Notes: a model not told the origin generated them from the sequence alone. Shown: positions 55,460 through 64,000, counted from the stretch's first letter. The stretch is DNA of 64,000 nucleotides from Burkholderia lata (GCF_902499335.1 NZ_CABVQK010000014.1:177860-241859), one strand, 5' to 3'. A program made the numbers and translations.

Positions 55460-56356
55460 ATGACCGTCACTCCTCACGCACTCGCCGTCGATCGCGTCAC
55501 GCTCGAACTGGGCGGACGCACGATCCTGCGCGACGTCAGCTTCTCGATCGAACCCGGCGAATTCGTCGGCGTGCTCGGGCCGAACGGCGCGGGCAAGACG
55601 ACGCTGATGCGCGCGGTGCTCGGCCTCGTGCCCGTGTCGGCCGGCACGCTGTCCGTCGGCGGCGTGCCCGTCGTGCGCGGCAACGCATCGATCGGCTACA
55701 TGCCGCAGATCAGGAGCGGCCTCGCGAACCGCCGGATGCGCGGCTACGACTTCGTCGCGATGGCCGCCGACGGCCACCGCTGGGGGCTGCCGCACACGAA
55801 CGCGGCGACGCGCCGCGACGTCGACCGCGTACTCGATCTCGTCGGCGGCCCGACGCTCGCGCGCCGGCCGCTGTCGGAACTGTCGGGCGGCGAGCGGCAG
55901 CGCCTGCTGCTCGCGCAATGCCTGCTCGGCAGCCCGAAGCTGCTGCTGCTCGACGAGCCGCTGATCAGCCTCGACCCGAACCACCAGCGCGGCGTCGTCG
56001 AGCTCGTGCGCAATGTGCAGCGCGAGCTCGGCATCACCGTGCTGTTCTCCGCGCACGAACTGAATCCGCTGCTGAACGCGCTCGACCGCGTGCTGTATCT
56101 CGGCAACGGCGTCGCGGCGCTCGGCACCGTCGACGAGGTGATCACGAAACCCGTGTTGTCGCGGCTCTACGGTTCGCCGATCGACGTGATGCGCGTGAAC
56201 GGCAAGATCTTCGTGATGTCGGGCGACGTCGAGATCGAGAAGCACGACCACGAACACGAGGACGACGACGGCCACTCGCACGGCGGTGGCGGTGGCGGCG
56301 GCCACGGCCATCACCACCACGGACACGCTCATCCCGGGCATTCGCACGATGTTTGA
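55460..56356 (+). CDS. znuC: Zinc ABC transporter ATPase ZnuC with His-rich C-terminal tail
   Basis: A 298-residue ABC ATPase: Walker A G-P-N-G-A-G-K-T-T, signature L-S-G-G-E-R-Q-R, Walker B L-L-L-L-D-E-P-L, switch His in F-S-A-H-E-L. The last 35 residues hold about 13 His mixed with Asp/Glu and Gly (from H-D-H-E-H onward), an unusual tail for ZnuC that could bind zinc in the cytoplasm. It overlaps znuB by 8 bp. Confidence 0.92.
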   Translation: MTVTPHALAVDRVTLELGGRTILRDVSFSIEPGEFVGVLGPNGAGKTTLMRAVLGLVPVSAGTLSVGGVPVVRGNASIGYMPQIRSGLANRRMRGYDFVAMAADGHRWGLPHTNAATRRDVDRVLDLVGGPTLARRPLSELSGGERQRLLLAQCLLGSPKLLLLDEPLISLDPNHQRGVVELVRNVQRELGITVLFSAHELNPLLNALDRVLYLGNGVAALGTVDEVITKPVLSRLYGSPIDVMRVNGKIFVMSGDVEIEKHDHEHEDDDGHSHGGGGGGGHGHHHHGHAHPGHSHDV

Positions 56357-57131
56357 ATACGACTTCATGATCAACGCCTTCGCGGCGTCGGGGATCGTCG
56401 CGGTGCTCGCGGGCATCGTCGGCTACTTCCTGGTGCTGCGCGGGCAGACCTTCGCCGGCCATGCGCTGTCGCACGTCGGCTTCACCGGTGCGACGGGCGC
56501 GGTGCTGCTCGGCATCTCGCCGATCTGGGGGATGGTCGGCTTCACGCTCGCGGCCGGGATCGGGATGGGCGCGCTCGGCGAGAAGCTCGCGGGCCGCGAC
56601 GTCGCGATCGGCGTGATCCTGTCGGGCGCGCTCGGCTTCGGCCTGCTGTTCCTGCATTTCTACACGTCGTTCGCGACGCAGGTCACCGCGCTGCTGTTCG
56701 GCAACGTGCTCGCGGTGAGCCATGACACGCTCGCGGTGCTCGCCGGCATCGGCGCGGTCAGCCTGCTCGCGCTCGCGCTGATCGCGCGGCCGCTGCTGTT
56801 CGCATCGCTGCAGCCCGAACTGGCCGAAGCCAAGGGCGTGTCGCTGCGCACGGTGTCGATGCTGTTCCTCGCGGTGTGCGCGCTCGCAGTGGCCGCGGCG
56901 ACGCAGATCGTCGGCGTGCTGCTGGTGTTCACGCTGCTGGTCGGGCCGGCCGCCGCCGCGCAGAACGTGACGACGCGGCTGTCGACCGGCGTGCTGCTCG
57001 CCGCGCTGTTCGCGTTGTTCGAAGCGTGGCTCGGCATCGTGCTCGCGTATCACACCGACTGGCCGACGAGCTTCTGGATCACCGCGCTGTCGGCGCTCGT
57101 GTACGGCGCGAGCCTGTTGCGACGCCACTGA
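56349..57131 (+). CDS. znuB: Zinc ABC transporter permease ZnuB
   Basis: A 260-residue membrane protein of the ABC-3 family with about eight helices: G-Y-F-L-V-L-R-G-Q-T-F-A-G-H-A-L-S-H-V-G-F, A-A-T-Q-I-V-G-V-L-L-V-F-T-L-L-V-G-P-A-A. Start ATG 56349 lies inside znuC. Last gene of the operon, which ends at a strong terminator. Confidence 0.93.
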   Translation: MFEYDFMINAFAASGIVAVLAGIVGYFLVLRGQTFAGHALSHVGFTGATGAVLLGISPIWGMVGFTLAAGIGMGALGEKLAGRDVAIGVILSGALGFGLLFLHFYTSFATQVTALLFGNVLAVSHDTLAVLAGIGAVSLLALALIARPLLFASLQPELAEAKGVSLRTVSMLFLAVCALAVAAATQIVGVLLVFTLLVGPAAAAQNVTTRLSTGVLLAALFALFEAWLGIVLAYHTDWPTSFWITALSALVYGASLLRRH

Positions 57132-57152
57132 CCGACGTTTGTCGGAAATAAA

Positions 57153-57189
57153 AACGCCGGCGTGCCCGAAGGCAACGCCGGCGTTTTTT
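57153..57189. terminator. Terminator between znuB and fghA (convergent)
   Basis: A 10-bp stem AACGCCGGCG/CGCCGGCGTT (57153–57162, 57176–57185) with a 13-nt loop, A run before and six T after (57184–57189). Confidence 0.9.
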
Positions 57190-57243
57190 CATGCGCGCGC
57201 GATAGTGCGACGCGCCGTGTGCGTTACCTGCTTCCCTTCCCGC

Positions 57244-58092
57244 TCACCGTGCGAGCACACGCGCATGATGCGCGAGGTGATCGGCAATGAACGTCGAGAT
57301 GAAGTAGTACCCGTGGTCGTAGCCCGGATGGCGGCGCAGCGTCAGCGGCTGGCCGGCCTTCGCGCACGCGGTTTCGAACACGTCGGGGTTGAGCTGGTTC
57401 GCGAGGAACTGATCGGCGAGACCCTGATCGACGAGGATGCCGTCCGCGAACTTCGGCGCATCGGCGCGCGCGACGAGTTCGCTCGCGTCGTGTGCCTTCC
57501 ATGCCTCGCGATCGGCGCCCAGGTAACCCGAGAACGCCTTCTCGCCCCACGGGCAGCGCGTCGGCGCGGCGATCGGCGCGAACGCCGACACCGACCGGTA
57601 CAGGCCCGGATGGCGCAACGCGAGCGTCAGCGCGCCGTGCCCGCCCATCGAGTGGCCGAAGATTCCGAGCCGCGCGCCGTCGATCGGCAGCTCGGCCGCG
57701 ACGATCTCGCGCAGCTCGCCCGTCACGTACGACTCCATCCGGTAATGCGCGGACCACGGCGCTTCGGTCGCATCGACGTAGAAGCCCGCGCCGACACCGA
57801 AGTCCCACGCATCGGCCTCGCCCGGCACGCCAGCGCCGCGCGGGCTCGTGTCGGGCATCACGAGCGCGATGCCGTGCTGCGCCGCGTATTGCTGCGCGCC
57901 GGCCTTGATCGCGAACGTCTCGTCGGTGCACGTGAGCCCCGCGAGATAGAACAGCGCCGGCACGCGGCCGTGCGCGGCCTGCGGCGGCAGGTACACCGAG
58001 AACTTCATCGGCAGGCCGATGGCCGCCGAATCGTGACGGTAGAAACGCTGCTCGCCGCCGTGGCACGCGTGCGAGGAAACGAGTTCGAGCAT
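57244..58092 (-). CDS. fghA: S-formylglutathione hydrolase
   Basis: A 282-residue esterase-D-type alpha/beta hydrolase: Y-L-A-G-L-T-C-T-D-E, the nucleophile in G-H-S-M-G-G-H-G, and late D-Q-G and G-Y-D-H-G-Y-Y-F for Asp and His. It splits S-formylglutathione to formate and glutathione. It follows frmA by 16 bp in the same transcript. Confidence 0.94.
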   Translation of the reverse strand: MLELVSSHACHGGEQRFYRHDSAAIGLPMKFSVYLPPQAAHGRVPALFYLAGLTCTDETFAIKAGAQQYAAQHGIALVMPDTSPRGAGVPGEADAWDFGVGAGFYVDATEAPWSAHYRMESYVTGELREIVAAELPIDGARLGIFGHSMGGHGALTLALRHPGLYRSVSAFAPIAAPTRCPWGEKAFSGYLGADREAWKAHDASELVARADAPKFADGILVDQGLADQFLANQLNPDVFETACAKAGQPLTLRRHPGYDHGYYFISTFIADHLAHHARVLAR

Positions 58093-58108
58093 CGCGATGC
58101 GCTCCCGG

Positions 58109-59215
58109 TCAGTACAACACGACCGAGCGGATCGACTCGCCGGCCTTCATCAGGTCGAAGCCTTCGTTGATCCGCTCGAGCGGCAGCGTGTGCGTGATCA
58201 GGTCGTCGATGTTGATCTTGCCTTCCATGTACCAGTCGACGATCTTCGGCACGTCGGTACGGCCGCGCGCGCCGCCGAATGCCGAACCCTTCCATTCACG
58301 GCCCGTCACGAGCTGGAACGGACGCGTGCTGATTTCCTCGCCGGCTGCCGCCACGCCGATGATGAACGACTGGCCCCAGCCCTTGTGCGTGCACTCGAGC
58401 GCCTGGCGCATCAGCTTCACGTTGCCCACGCATTCGAACGAGTAGTCCGCACCGCCGTCGGTCAGCTGCACGATGTGGTCGACCACGTTCTCGACTTCGT
58501 TCGGGTTGATGAAGTGCGTCATCCCGAACTTCTTCGCGAGCTCGACGCGCTTCGGGTTGATGTCGACGCCGATGATCTTGTCCGCGCCGACCATCTTCGC
58601 GCCCTGGATCACGTTCAGGCCGATGCCGCCGAGGCCGAACACGACGACGTTCGCGCCGGCCTCGACCTTCGCCGAGTACACGACCGCGCCGACGCCCGTC
58701 GTCACGCCGCAGCCGATGTAGCAGATCTTGTCGAACGGCGCGTCCTCGCGCACCTTCGCGACCGCGATCTCCGGCACGACGATGTAGTTCGAGAACGTCG
58801 ACGTGCCCATGTAGTGGAACAGCGGCTTGCCGTCGAGCGAGAAGCGCGACGTCGCGTCGGGCATCAGGCCCTTGCCCTGCGTCGCGCGGATCTTCTGGCA
58901 CAGGTTGGTCTTGCGCGACAGGCAGAACTTGCACTCGCGGCATTCGGGCGTGTAGAGCGGAATCACGTGATCGCCCTTGCGCAGGGTGCCGACGCCCGGG
59001 CCGACATCGACCACGACGCCCGCGCCCTCATGGCCGAGGATCGCCGGGAAGATCCCTTCCGGATCGGCGCCCGACAGCGTGTAGTAGTCGGTGTGACAGA
59101 TGCCCGTCGCCTTCACCTCGATCAGCACTTCGCCTGCGCGCGGCCCTTCCAGATCGACTTCCTCGATCGTCAGCGGCGCGCCCGCCTTCCATGCAATCGC
59201 TGCTTTCGTCTTCAT
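58109..59215 (-). CDS. frmA: S-(hydroxymethyl)glutathione dehydrogenase (class III ADH)
   Basis: A 368-residue zinc alcohol dehydrogenase: catalytic-zinc ligands in G-I-C-H-T-D and G-H-E-G-A-G, structural zinc Cys cluster C-R-E-C-K-F-C…N-L-C, and Rossmann G-L-G-G-I-G. It oxidises the formaldehyde–glutathione adduct. Start follows CAGGAGTC. With fghA it makes the GSH-dependent formaldehyde route, which could also deal with formaldehyde released by the methanethiol oxidase at 24.5 kb (inference). Confidence 0.95.
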   Translation of the reverse strand: MKTKAAIAWKAGAPLTIEEVDLEGPRAGEVLIEVKATGICHTDYYTLSGADPEGIFPAILGHEGAGVVVDVGPGVGTLRKGDHVIPLYTPECRECKFCLSRKTNLCQKIRATQGKGLMPDATSRFSLDGKPLFHYMGTSTFSNYIVVPEIAVAKVREDAPFDKICYIGCGVTTGVGAVVYSAKVEAGANVVVFGLGGIGLNVIQGAKMVGADKIIGVDINPKRVELAKKFGMTHFINPNEVENVVDHIVQLTDGGADYSFECVGNVKLMRQALECTHKGWGQSFIIGVAAAGEEISTRPFQLVTGREWKGSAFGGARGRTDVPKIVDWYMEGKINIDDLITHTLPLERINEGFDLMKAGESIRSVVLY

Positions 59216-59488
59216 CGTGTGACTCCTGTCTGTGTGTGAGGTCGGCCCGGGTTGGCGCGTCAGCGCTCATGTCGAGGCGTGGGTGCGCGAACACTGACGC
59301 CCGTCCCATGCTTCGCACCGGGTTCCATGCAAAGCTGTCGAAACCGTGCCGCGCGGCATCGCGCGCGGCGCGGCGAAAGAATCTCGTGCTCGCCATGATG
59401 GCCCGTCCGGCCGCGCATCGCGTGCGGGAAACGGTCGCCGGCTTGCCACGATGCGTCATCGCTGACGCAAAAGAACAAGTGTTCGAGT

Positions 59489-60940
59489 TTAAACGCCCGC
59501 CGTGAACCATGCATCCGTTCGCGCATACAGATCGATGAAGCGCGCGTGACGCGCGGCCAGCAAGCGATCGTCGCGCGGCTCGGCCACCGGCGACGCGGCC
59601 GGCGCCAGCGCGTGCAGCGCGTCTTCCCGCCAGTGCCCGATCGCGACGCCTGCGAGCAGCGCAGCGCCACGCGTCGCGGCGTTCGGGCAGTCGATCGCGT
59701 GGAGCGACGCGCCCAGTGCATCGGCGAGCAACTGGCGCCAGCGCGGATCGACCGAGCCGCCGCCCGCGAGACGCAGCGTCGCGACCGGATCGCCGCGATC
59801 GGCATCGCGGATCGCATCGAGCCCGGCGCGCAACGCGAACGCGACGCCTTCGAACGCGGTGCGCATCATCGCGCCGCGCGTGTCGCCGAGCCCGAGGCCG
59901 AGCCAGCCGCCGCGCGCATCGGGGTTCATCCACGGCGAACGCTCGCCCGTCAGGTACGGCAGGAAGCACAGGCGTTCCGACGCAGCCTGGGCGAACGCAT
60001 CGTCATACGCATCGGCCCACCGCGCGTAGCCGAGCCAGCCGCGCACGGCTTCGAGCGCGAGCCCGACGTTCTGCATCGCGGCCATCGTGTAATAGTCGCC
60101 GCCGGCCGCCGCACGATAGCGATGCAGCCCGCGTCGTGCAGGCGGCAGCGCATCCGCGAGCACGACGATCTGGCCGCCGCTGCCCGTCGTCAGCAGCGCG
60201 TCGCCGGCGGCGGCGAGCCCGCTGCCGAGCGCCGCGCATGCGGTATCGGCCGCGCCCGTCGCCAGCGGCACGCCGACCGGCAGACCGAGTGCGGCCGCAG
60301 CCTGCGCGCCGAGCGTGCCGCAGCACGCAGTCGACGCAAGGACCGGCGCAAACCGGTCGGCCGGCAAGCCGAGCGCGTCGATCAATGCGAGATCCCATGC
60401 ACCGTCGGGCGTCGCGAGCGCAGTCGCGCACGCGTCGCTCGGATCGGCCGCGACGTCGCCGCCCAGCGCGATGCGCAACCAGTCCTTCGGCTGCACGGCC
60501 CAGCGCGCGGCGTGCAGCGCATCGGGTTCGTGCGTAGCCAGCCAGCGCAACAGCGGGCCCGCCATGCCCGGCGCGACGGGATTCGGTGCGACGGGCAATC
60601 CGGCCGCGGGCCAGACGGCCGCGTCCGCTTCGCGCACCGCGCGCGTGTCGGGCCACAACAGCGCGGGCCGCACCGGCTGCCCGGTCGCGTCGATCAGCAC
60701 GACGCCGTGCATCTGCCCCGAGAATCCGATCGCCGCCACCTGCGCGCGCTCGTCGGCCGGCAGCCGCGCGGCCGCGCGCACGAGCGCCTGCCACCACGTA
60801 TCGGGCGCGATCTCGGCCCAGCCGGGCTGCGGCGACGACAACGCATAAGGTTCGCTCGCGACCGCGCGCTCGACGCCGTCGGCATCGAGCGTGACGAGTT
60901 TGACGGAGCCGGTGCCGAGGTCGATTCCGAGCAGGCGCAT
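59489..60940 (-). CDS. xylB: Second xylulokinase-type FGGY kinase
   Basis: A 483-residue FGGY kinase with G-I-D-L-G-T-G-S-V-K, F-S-G-Q-M-H-G-V-V, W-P-D-T-R, G-A-A-D-T-A for the catalytic Asp, and G-G-G-S-V-D-P. It is clearly related to the xylulokinase at 39.4 kb but diverged, for example W-P-D-T in place of W-N-D-M. Its substrate may be xylulose or another ketose. It stands apart from the polyol locus, after frmA in position but with a 273-bp gap. Confidence 0.85.
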   Translation of the reverse strand: MRLLGIDLGTGSVKLVTLDADGVERAVASEPYALSSPQPGWAEIAPDTWWQALVRAAARLPADERAQVAAIGFSGQMHGVVLIDATGQPVRPALLWPDTRAVREADAAVWPAAGLPVAPNPVAPGMAGPLLRWLATHEPDALHAARWAVQPKDWLRIALGGDVAADPSDACATALATPDGAWDLALIDALGLPADRFAPVLASTACCGTLGAQAAAALGLPVGVPLATGAADTACAALGSGLAAAGDALLTTGSGGQIVVLADALPPARRGLHRYRAAAGGDYYTMAAMQNVGLALEAVRGWLGYARWADAYDDAFAQAASERLCFLPYLTGERSPWMNPDARGGWLGLGLGDTRGAMMRTAFEGVAFALRAGLDAIRDADRGDPVATLRLAGGGSVDPRWRQLLADALGASLHAIDCPNAATRGAALLAGVAIGHWREDALHALAPAASPVAEPRDDRLLAARHARFIDLYARTDAWFTAGV

Positions 60941-61379
60941 GACGTGAGGCCGAAGTTGAATGAACGGATGTCGATGATAACGGGATCGCGATGCGCGCCC
61001 CGTTTTTTGCCGCCGCCGCGGCAGGTCTGAAACGCAGTCGGCAGCCGAGTTTCACCCGGCTGCACCTGACGGACAAAAGCGGCCGTTCGCGGGTTAACCC
61101 GGCACGATTTTTCCCAGGCACTTTTTGCCACTATGCCGCCCGCCCGATACACACCATAAGGCGACCTATATTTGACATGGGGGCCCACGCTATTTTGAAG
61201 GGCTATAAAACCGGGAAACCTCACTCCTGCGGCTGTTTCCCGATGATCGACACCCTGTTTCATGCCGAAATGGCATATCGAACCAGCAAAGAGCGGAATA
61301 GATCCCAGCACTCTTGTTGCGTGGATTCATTCCGAATAATTTCGTATCACCCCGAAAACAAGATCATGGAGTGAGACAG
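60941..61379. other. Non-coding interval upstream of the NCS2 permease gene, lower GC
   Basis: 439 bp between divergent xylB and permease genes, visibly more AT-rich from about 61120. It has a TTGACA (61172–61177) without a well-placed –10, TATAAA (61204–61209), and a perfect inverted repeat CGGGAAAC/GTTTCCCG (61212–61219, 61235–61242). No gene found. A structured leader RNA (for example a xanthine-sensing motif) is possible but not shown. Confidence 0.4.
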
Positions 61380-62756
61380 ATGCAATCGAACACGGTCCAT
61401 CCGTGCGATGAGGTGCTGCCGACCGGCAAGCTGGTAACGCTTGGCCTGCAGCACGTCCTCGTCATGTACGCCGGCGCCGTCGCCGTGCCGCTTATCGTCG
61501 GCGCCGCGCTCAAGCTGCCAAAAGACCAGATCGCGTTCCTGATCAGCGCCGATCTGTTTTCGTGCGGCATCGCCACGCTGATCCAGACGCTGGGCCTGTG
61601 GATCTTCGGGATCCGCCTGCCCGTCATCATGGGCTGCACGTTCGCGGCAGTCGGCCCGATGATCGCGATCGGCACCAACCCCGGCCTCGGCATCCTCGAC
61701 ATCTTCGGCTCGACCATCGCGGCCGGCATCATCGGCATCGTGCTGGCGCCGATGATCGGCAAGCTGTTGCGGTTCTTCCCGCCAGTGGTCGTCGGCACCG
61801 TGATCGCGGTGATCGGGCTGTCGCTGATGGAAGTCGGCATCAACTGGGCGGCCGGCGGTGTCGGCAACCCCGAGTACGGCAGCCCCGTCTATCTCGGCCT
61901 GTCGCTGCTCGTGCTGACGCTGATCCTGCTGATCAACAAGTACGGCCGCGGCTTCATCGCGAACATCTCGGTACTGCTCGGCATCGTCGCCGGCTTCGCG
62001 ATCGCATTCGCGATCGGCCGCGTGAATACGGACGGCGTGTCGCACGCACCGTGGGTCGGCTTCGTGATGCCGTTCCACTTCGGCCTGCCGCACTTCGATC
62101 CGCTGTCGATCGTGACGATGGTCACGGTGATGTTCGTCACCTTCATCGAATCGACCGGCATGTTCCTCGCGGTCGGCGACATGGTCGATCGCCCGGTCAA
62201 CCAGGAGCGCCTCGTGCGCGGCCTGCGCGTCGACGGCCTCGGCACGCTGATCGGCGGCATCTTCAACTCGTTCCCGCATACGTCGTTCTCGCAGAACGTC
62301 GGCCTGATCGGCGTGACGGGCGTGAAGAGCCGCTTCGTGTGCGCCACCGGCGGCGTGATCCTCGTGCTGCTCGGCCTGTTCCCGAAGATGGCGCAGGTCG
62401 TCGCGTCGGTGCCGTCGTTCGTGCTCGGCGGTGCGGGCATCGTGATGTTCGGGATGGTGGCTGCGAACGGCATCAAGGTGCTGTCGAAGGTCGACTTCGT
62501 GAACAACACGCACAACCTGTTCATCGTCGCCGTGAGCGTCGGCATGGGCCTCGTGCCGGTCGTGTCGCCGCACTTCTTCTCGAAGCTGCCGCCCGCGCTC
62601 GCCCCGATCCTGCACAGCGGCATCCTGCTGGCATCGGCGACGGCCGTGATCCTGAACATCGTGTTCAACGGCGTGAAAGGCGAGAAGGATGCGCGCTGCG
62701 ACATCCGCCGCGCCGGACACGACTTCGACGGGCGTCCCGCCGACGTGCACCACTGA
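61380..62756 (+). CDS. NCS2 nucleobase:cation symporter, xanthine/uric acid type
   Basis: A 458-residue, roughly 14-helix NCS2 permease. L-G-L-Q-H-V-L-V-M-Y-A-G at the N-terminus holds the essential His; F-I-E-S-T-G-M-F in helix 8 and S-Q-N-V-G-L-I-G-V-T-G-V-K-S-R near helix 10 are the substrate-site motifs. The pattern fits the xanthine/urate branch rather than uracil UraA. Start ATG 61380 follows GGAGTGAGACAG. Confidence 0.9.
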   Translation: MQSNTVHPCDEVLPTGKLVTLGLQHVLVMYAGAVAVPLIVGAALKLPKDQIAFLISADLFSCGIATLIQTLGLWIFGIRLPVIMGCTFAAVGPMIAIGTNPGLGILDIFGSTIAAGIIGIVLAPMIGKLLRFFPPVVVGTVIAVIGLSLMEVGINWAAGGVGNPEYGSPVYLGLSLLVLTLILLINKYGRGFIANISVLLGIVAGFAIAFAIGRVNTDGVSHAPWVGFVMPFHFGLPHFDPLSIVTMVTVMFVTFIESTGMFLAVGDMVDRPVNQERLVRGLRVDGLGTLIGGIFNSFPHTSFSQNVGLIGVTGVKSRFVCATGGVILVLLGLFPKMAQVVASVPSFVLGGAGIVMFGMVAANGIKVLSKVDFVNNTHNLFIVAVSVGMGLVPVVSPHFFSKLPPALAPILHSGILLASATAVILNIVFNGVKGEKDARCDIRRAGHDFDGRPADVHH

Positions 62757-62796
62757 TCGCCACGCGCCGGACGACGGCGCAAAGCGGTAACGAAAG

Positions 62797-62821
62797 ACGC
62801 CACGGCATGCCGTGGCGTTTT
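62797..62821 (+). terminator. Terminator after the NCS2 permease
   Basis: A perfect 22-bp palindrome, ACGCCACGGCA/TGCCGTGGCGT (62797–62818), followed by four T. Confidence 0.8.
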
Positions 62822-63024
62822 GCTTTGAGGGCATCGGACCGGACGGGACGCACGGGCGATAACGCTTTGCGCGTGAAGGCTGGTCGCAGGCACGCGGCGC
62901 GGGATACCGATTGGTCGCGCGGACTGGCGTGATTGGCGTGCCCGGCATGAACGGTGTAAGCGGAACGCGGCGCACGCATCGTCACGACAACTGCCCTCTC
63001 CCCCTCGATTCGACAGCACAAAAG

Positions 63025-63057
63025 AAAACGCCACGGACTTTCGTCCGTGGCGTTTTT
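63025..63057. terminator. Bidirectional terminator before the efflux outer-membrane gene
   Basis: A 14-bp stem, AAAACGCCACGGAC/GTCCGTGGCGTTTT (63025–63038, 63043–63056), with a 4-nt loop and a T-run. It shares the ACGCCACGG stem with the hairpin at 62797. Confidence 0.9.
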
Positions 63058-63124
63058 GTTTCCGCATACAACCGGTTCAAAGGGCAAGCGCGGTAGACCG
63101 CTCCTGCCCGTTCCTTGCGCTTGC

Positions 63125-64000
63125 TTACCCGTTCGTCGCCGCTGCCGACGCAGGCGCCGGAGCGGCCGCCTTGTCGTAGTCGACCGGTGCATCCGGCGCG
63201 CGCGGCGTTTCGCCTGCGCGCTGGACCCAGCCACCACCCAGTGCGCGATACAGATCGACCAGGTTGGTCCAGCGTGCCAGACGCGCGCTGATCAGCGACT
63301 GCTGTGCCGAGTACAGGTCGGTCTGCGCGGTCAGCACCGACAGGTAGCTGTCGACGCCGTTCTTGTAACGCAGGTCCGACAGGTCGAAACGTCGCTGCTG
63401 CGCATGCTCGTTGCGCTCGAGCGCCGCGATCTGCTGGTCGTACGTGCCGCGTGCGGCGAGGCCATCCGACACTTCGCGGAACGCCGACTGGATCGCCTTC
63501 TCATAGTTCGCGATCTCGATGCGCTTCTGCACGTGCGCAAGATCGAGGTTCGCGATGTTCTTCCCGCCCTCGAAGATCGGCAGCGCGATGTTCGGCGCGA
63601 ACGACCATGCCGCCGTGCCGGCCTTGAACAGGCCGCCGAGCGTCGGGCTCGCGGTACCGAACGCGGCCGTCAGCGAGATCTTCGGGAAGAATGCCGCACG
63701 CGCCGCGCCGATGTTTGCGTTCGCGGCCAGCAGCGTCTGCTCGGCCTGCATCACGTCCGGACGACGCGTCAGCAGGTCCGACGGCAACCCCGCCGGCACG
63801 TCCGTCAGCAGGTTCTGTGCGTCGAGCGGCATGCCAGCCGGCAGGTCATCCGGCAGCGGCTCGCCGACCAGCAGCACCAGCGCGTTCAACGCCTGTGCAC
63901 GTGCACGCGCCTGCGCCTGCTGGTTCGACAGCGCCTGCTCGACCACCGTCTGCGCCTGACGCAGCTCGAGCTCGGAGCCCGTGCCGTTGTCGAACTGCAG
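63125..64000 (-). CDS. RND efflux outer-membrane lipoprotein (TolC/OprM/NodT family), C-terminal part
   Basis: The last 291 residues of a TolC-family channel protein; the N-terminus lies beyond the window. R-R-P-D-V-x-x-A-E-x-x-L-x-A-A-N-A-N-I-G-A-A-R-A-A-F-F-P is the NodT-family signature, followed by L-P-I-F-E-G-G and Y-K-N-G-V-D-S-Y-L-S-V-L-T-A-Q. The end is a Pro/Ala-rich tail. It probably ends an RND tripartite efflux operon whose pump genes are outside the window, so the substrate (drugs, solvents) cannot be named. Confidence 0.92.
   Translation of the reverse strand: MQFDNGTGSELELRQAQTVVEQALSNQQAQARARAQALNALVLLVGEPLPDDLPAGMPLDAQNLLTDVPAGLPSDLLTRRPDVMQAEQTLLAANANIGAARAAFFPKISLTAAFGTASPTLGGLFKAGTAAWSFAPNIALPIFEGGKNIANLDLAHVQKRIEIANYEKAIQSAFREVSDGLAARGTYDQQIAALERNEHAQQRRFDLSDLRYKNGVDSYLSVLTAQTDLYSAQQSLISARLARWTNLVDLYRALGGGWVQRAGETPRAPDAPVDYDKAAAPAPASAAATNG

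Larger units (their letters stand above)
62757..63124. other. Non-coding interval with two similar terminators
   Basis: Between the permease and a convergent efflux gene. It contains two strong hairpins listed separately and about 200 bp between them without a supportable gene. Confidence 0.5.

Noticed and set aside
59452..59469. TGCGTCA/TGACGCA inverted repeat as terminator of the second xylB
   Set aside because: In the direction of xylB transcription no T-run follows the stem; an A-run lies on the other side only.

Overview
This 64-kb window is high-GC, densely packed and reads as a piece of a Burkholderia chromosome, most likely of the Burkholderia cepacia complex. The basis is the set of protein families, the gene neighbourhoods (adk–SDR, murJ–rpsT, DUF3579–argF, kynBUA with an Lrp-type regulator, zur–znuACB) and a strong preference for G or C at third codon positions. 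It is chromosomal: many housekeeping genes are present. I saw no tRNA or rRNA gene, insertion sequence, prophage, plasmid replication gene or CRISPR array. Assignments rest on reading motifs and on remembered families; no database search was run.

Layout. 1–23.9 kb is mostly housekeeping: the end of adk, an SDR dehydrogenase behind a 50-bp tandem repeat, a SirB1-like protein, murJ, rpsT, argF, murB, yajQ, plsY, ybaK, an acyl-CoA synthetase, xerD–ogt–queG, tsaE–amidase, an EamA exporter, pirin, a thioredoxin–TPR chaperedoxin, tcdA, pdxH, cfa, a DUF72 protein and msrA. 24.5–26.6 kb holds a methanethiol oxidase (SBP56) gene translationally coupled to a membrane protein. 26.9–30.9 kb holds a flavin reductase and the kynurenine route (kynR, kynB, kynU, kynA), which turns tryptophan into anthranilate. 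30.9–37.7 kb looks like an aromatic hydroxy-acid module: a benzoylformate-decarboxylase-like enzyme, an aldehyde dehydrogenase, a PanE-family reductase and an AAHS-type transporter, with a divergent LysR regulator.

37.9–53.7 kb is a large polyol-use locus in two arms. The plus-strand arm is D-arabinitol/mannitol dehydrogenase, xylulokinase and a SorC-type regulator. The minus-strand arm is sorbitol/galactitol dehydrogenase, PfkB kinase, GatZ/KbaZ protein and a SmoEFGK-type ABC importer with an embedded HAD phosphatase. The arms are separated by an unrelated-looking MFS, serine-hydrolase and LysR group. Both arms start with nearly the same promoter–operator: a TTGAC(T/A) –35, 10 bp, a 19-bp arm, a 7-bp spacer and an inverted arm, about 57–59 nt from the start codon. 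This ties the two arms into one probable regulon and is the most interesting observation in the window.

54.0–57.1 kb is the zinc-uptake operon zur–znuA–znuC–znuB. 57.2–59.2 kb is the glutathione-dependent formaldehyde pathway (fghA, frmA). The window ends with a second xylulokinase-family gene, a xanthine/uric-acid-type NCS2 permease behind a 440-bp non-coding region, and the 3' part of a TolC-family outer-membrane efflux lipoprotein gene.
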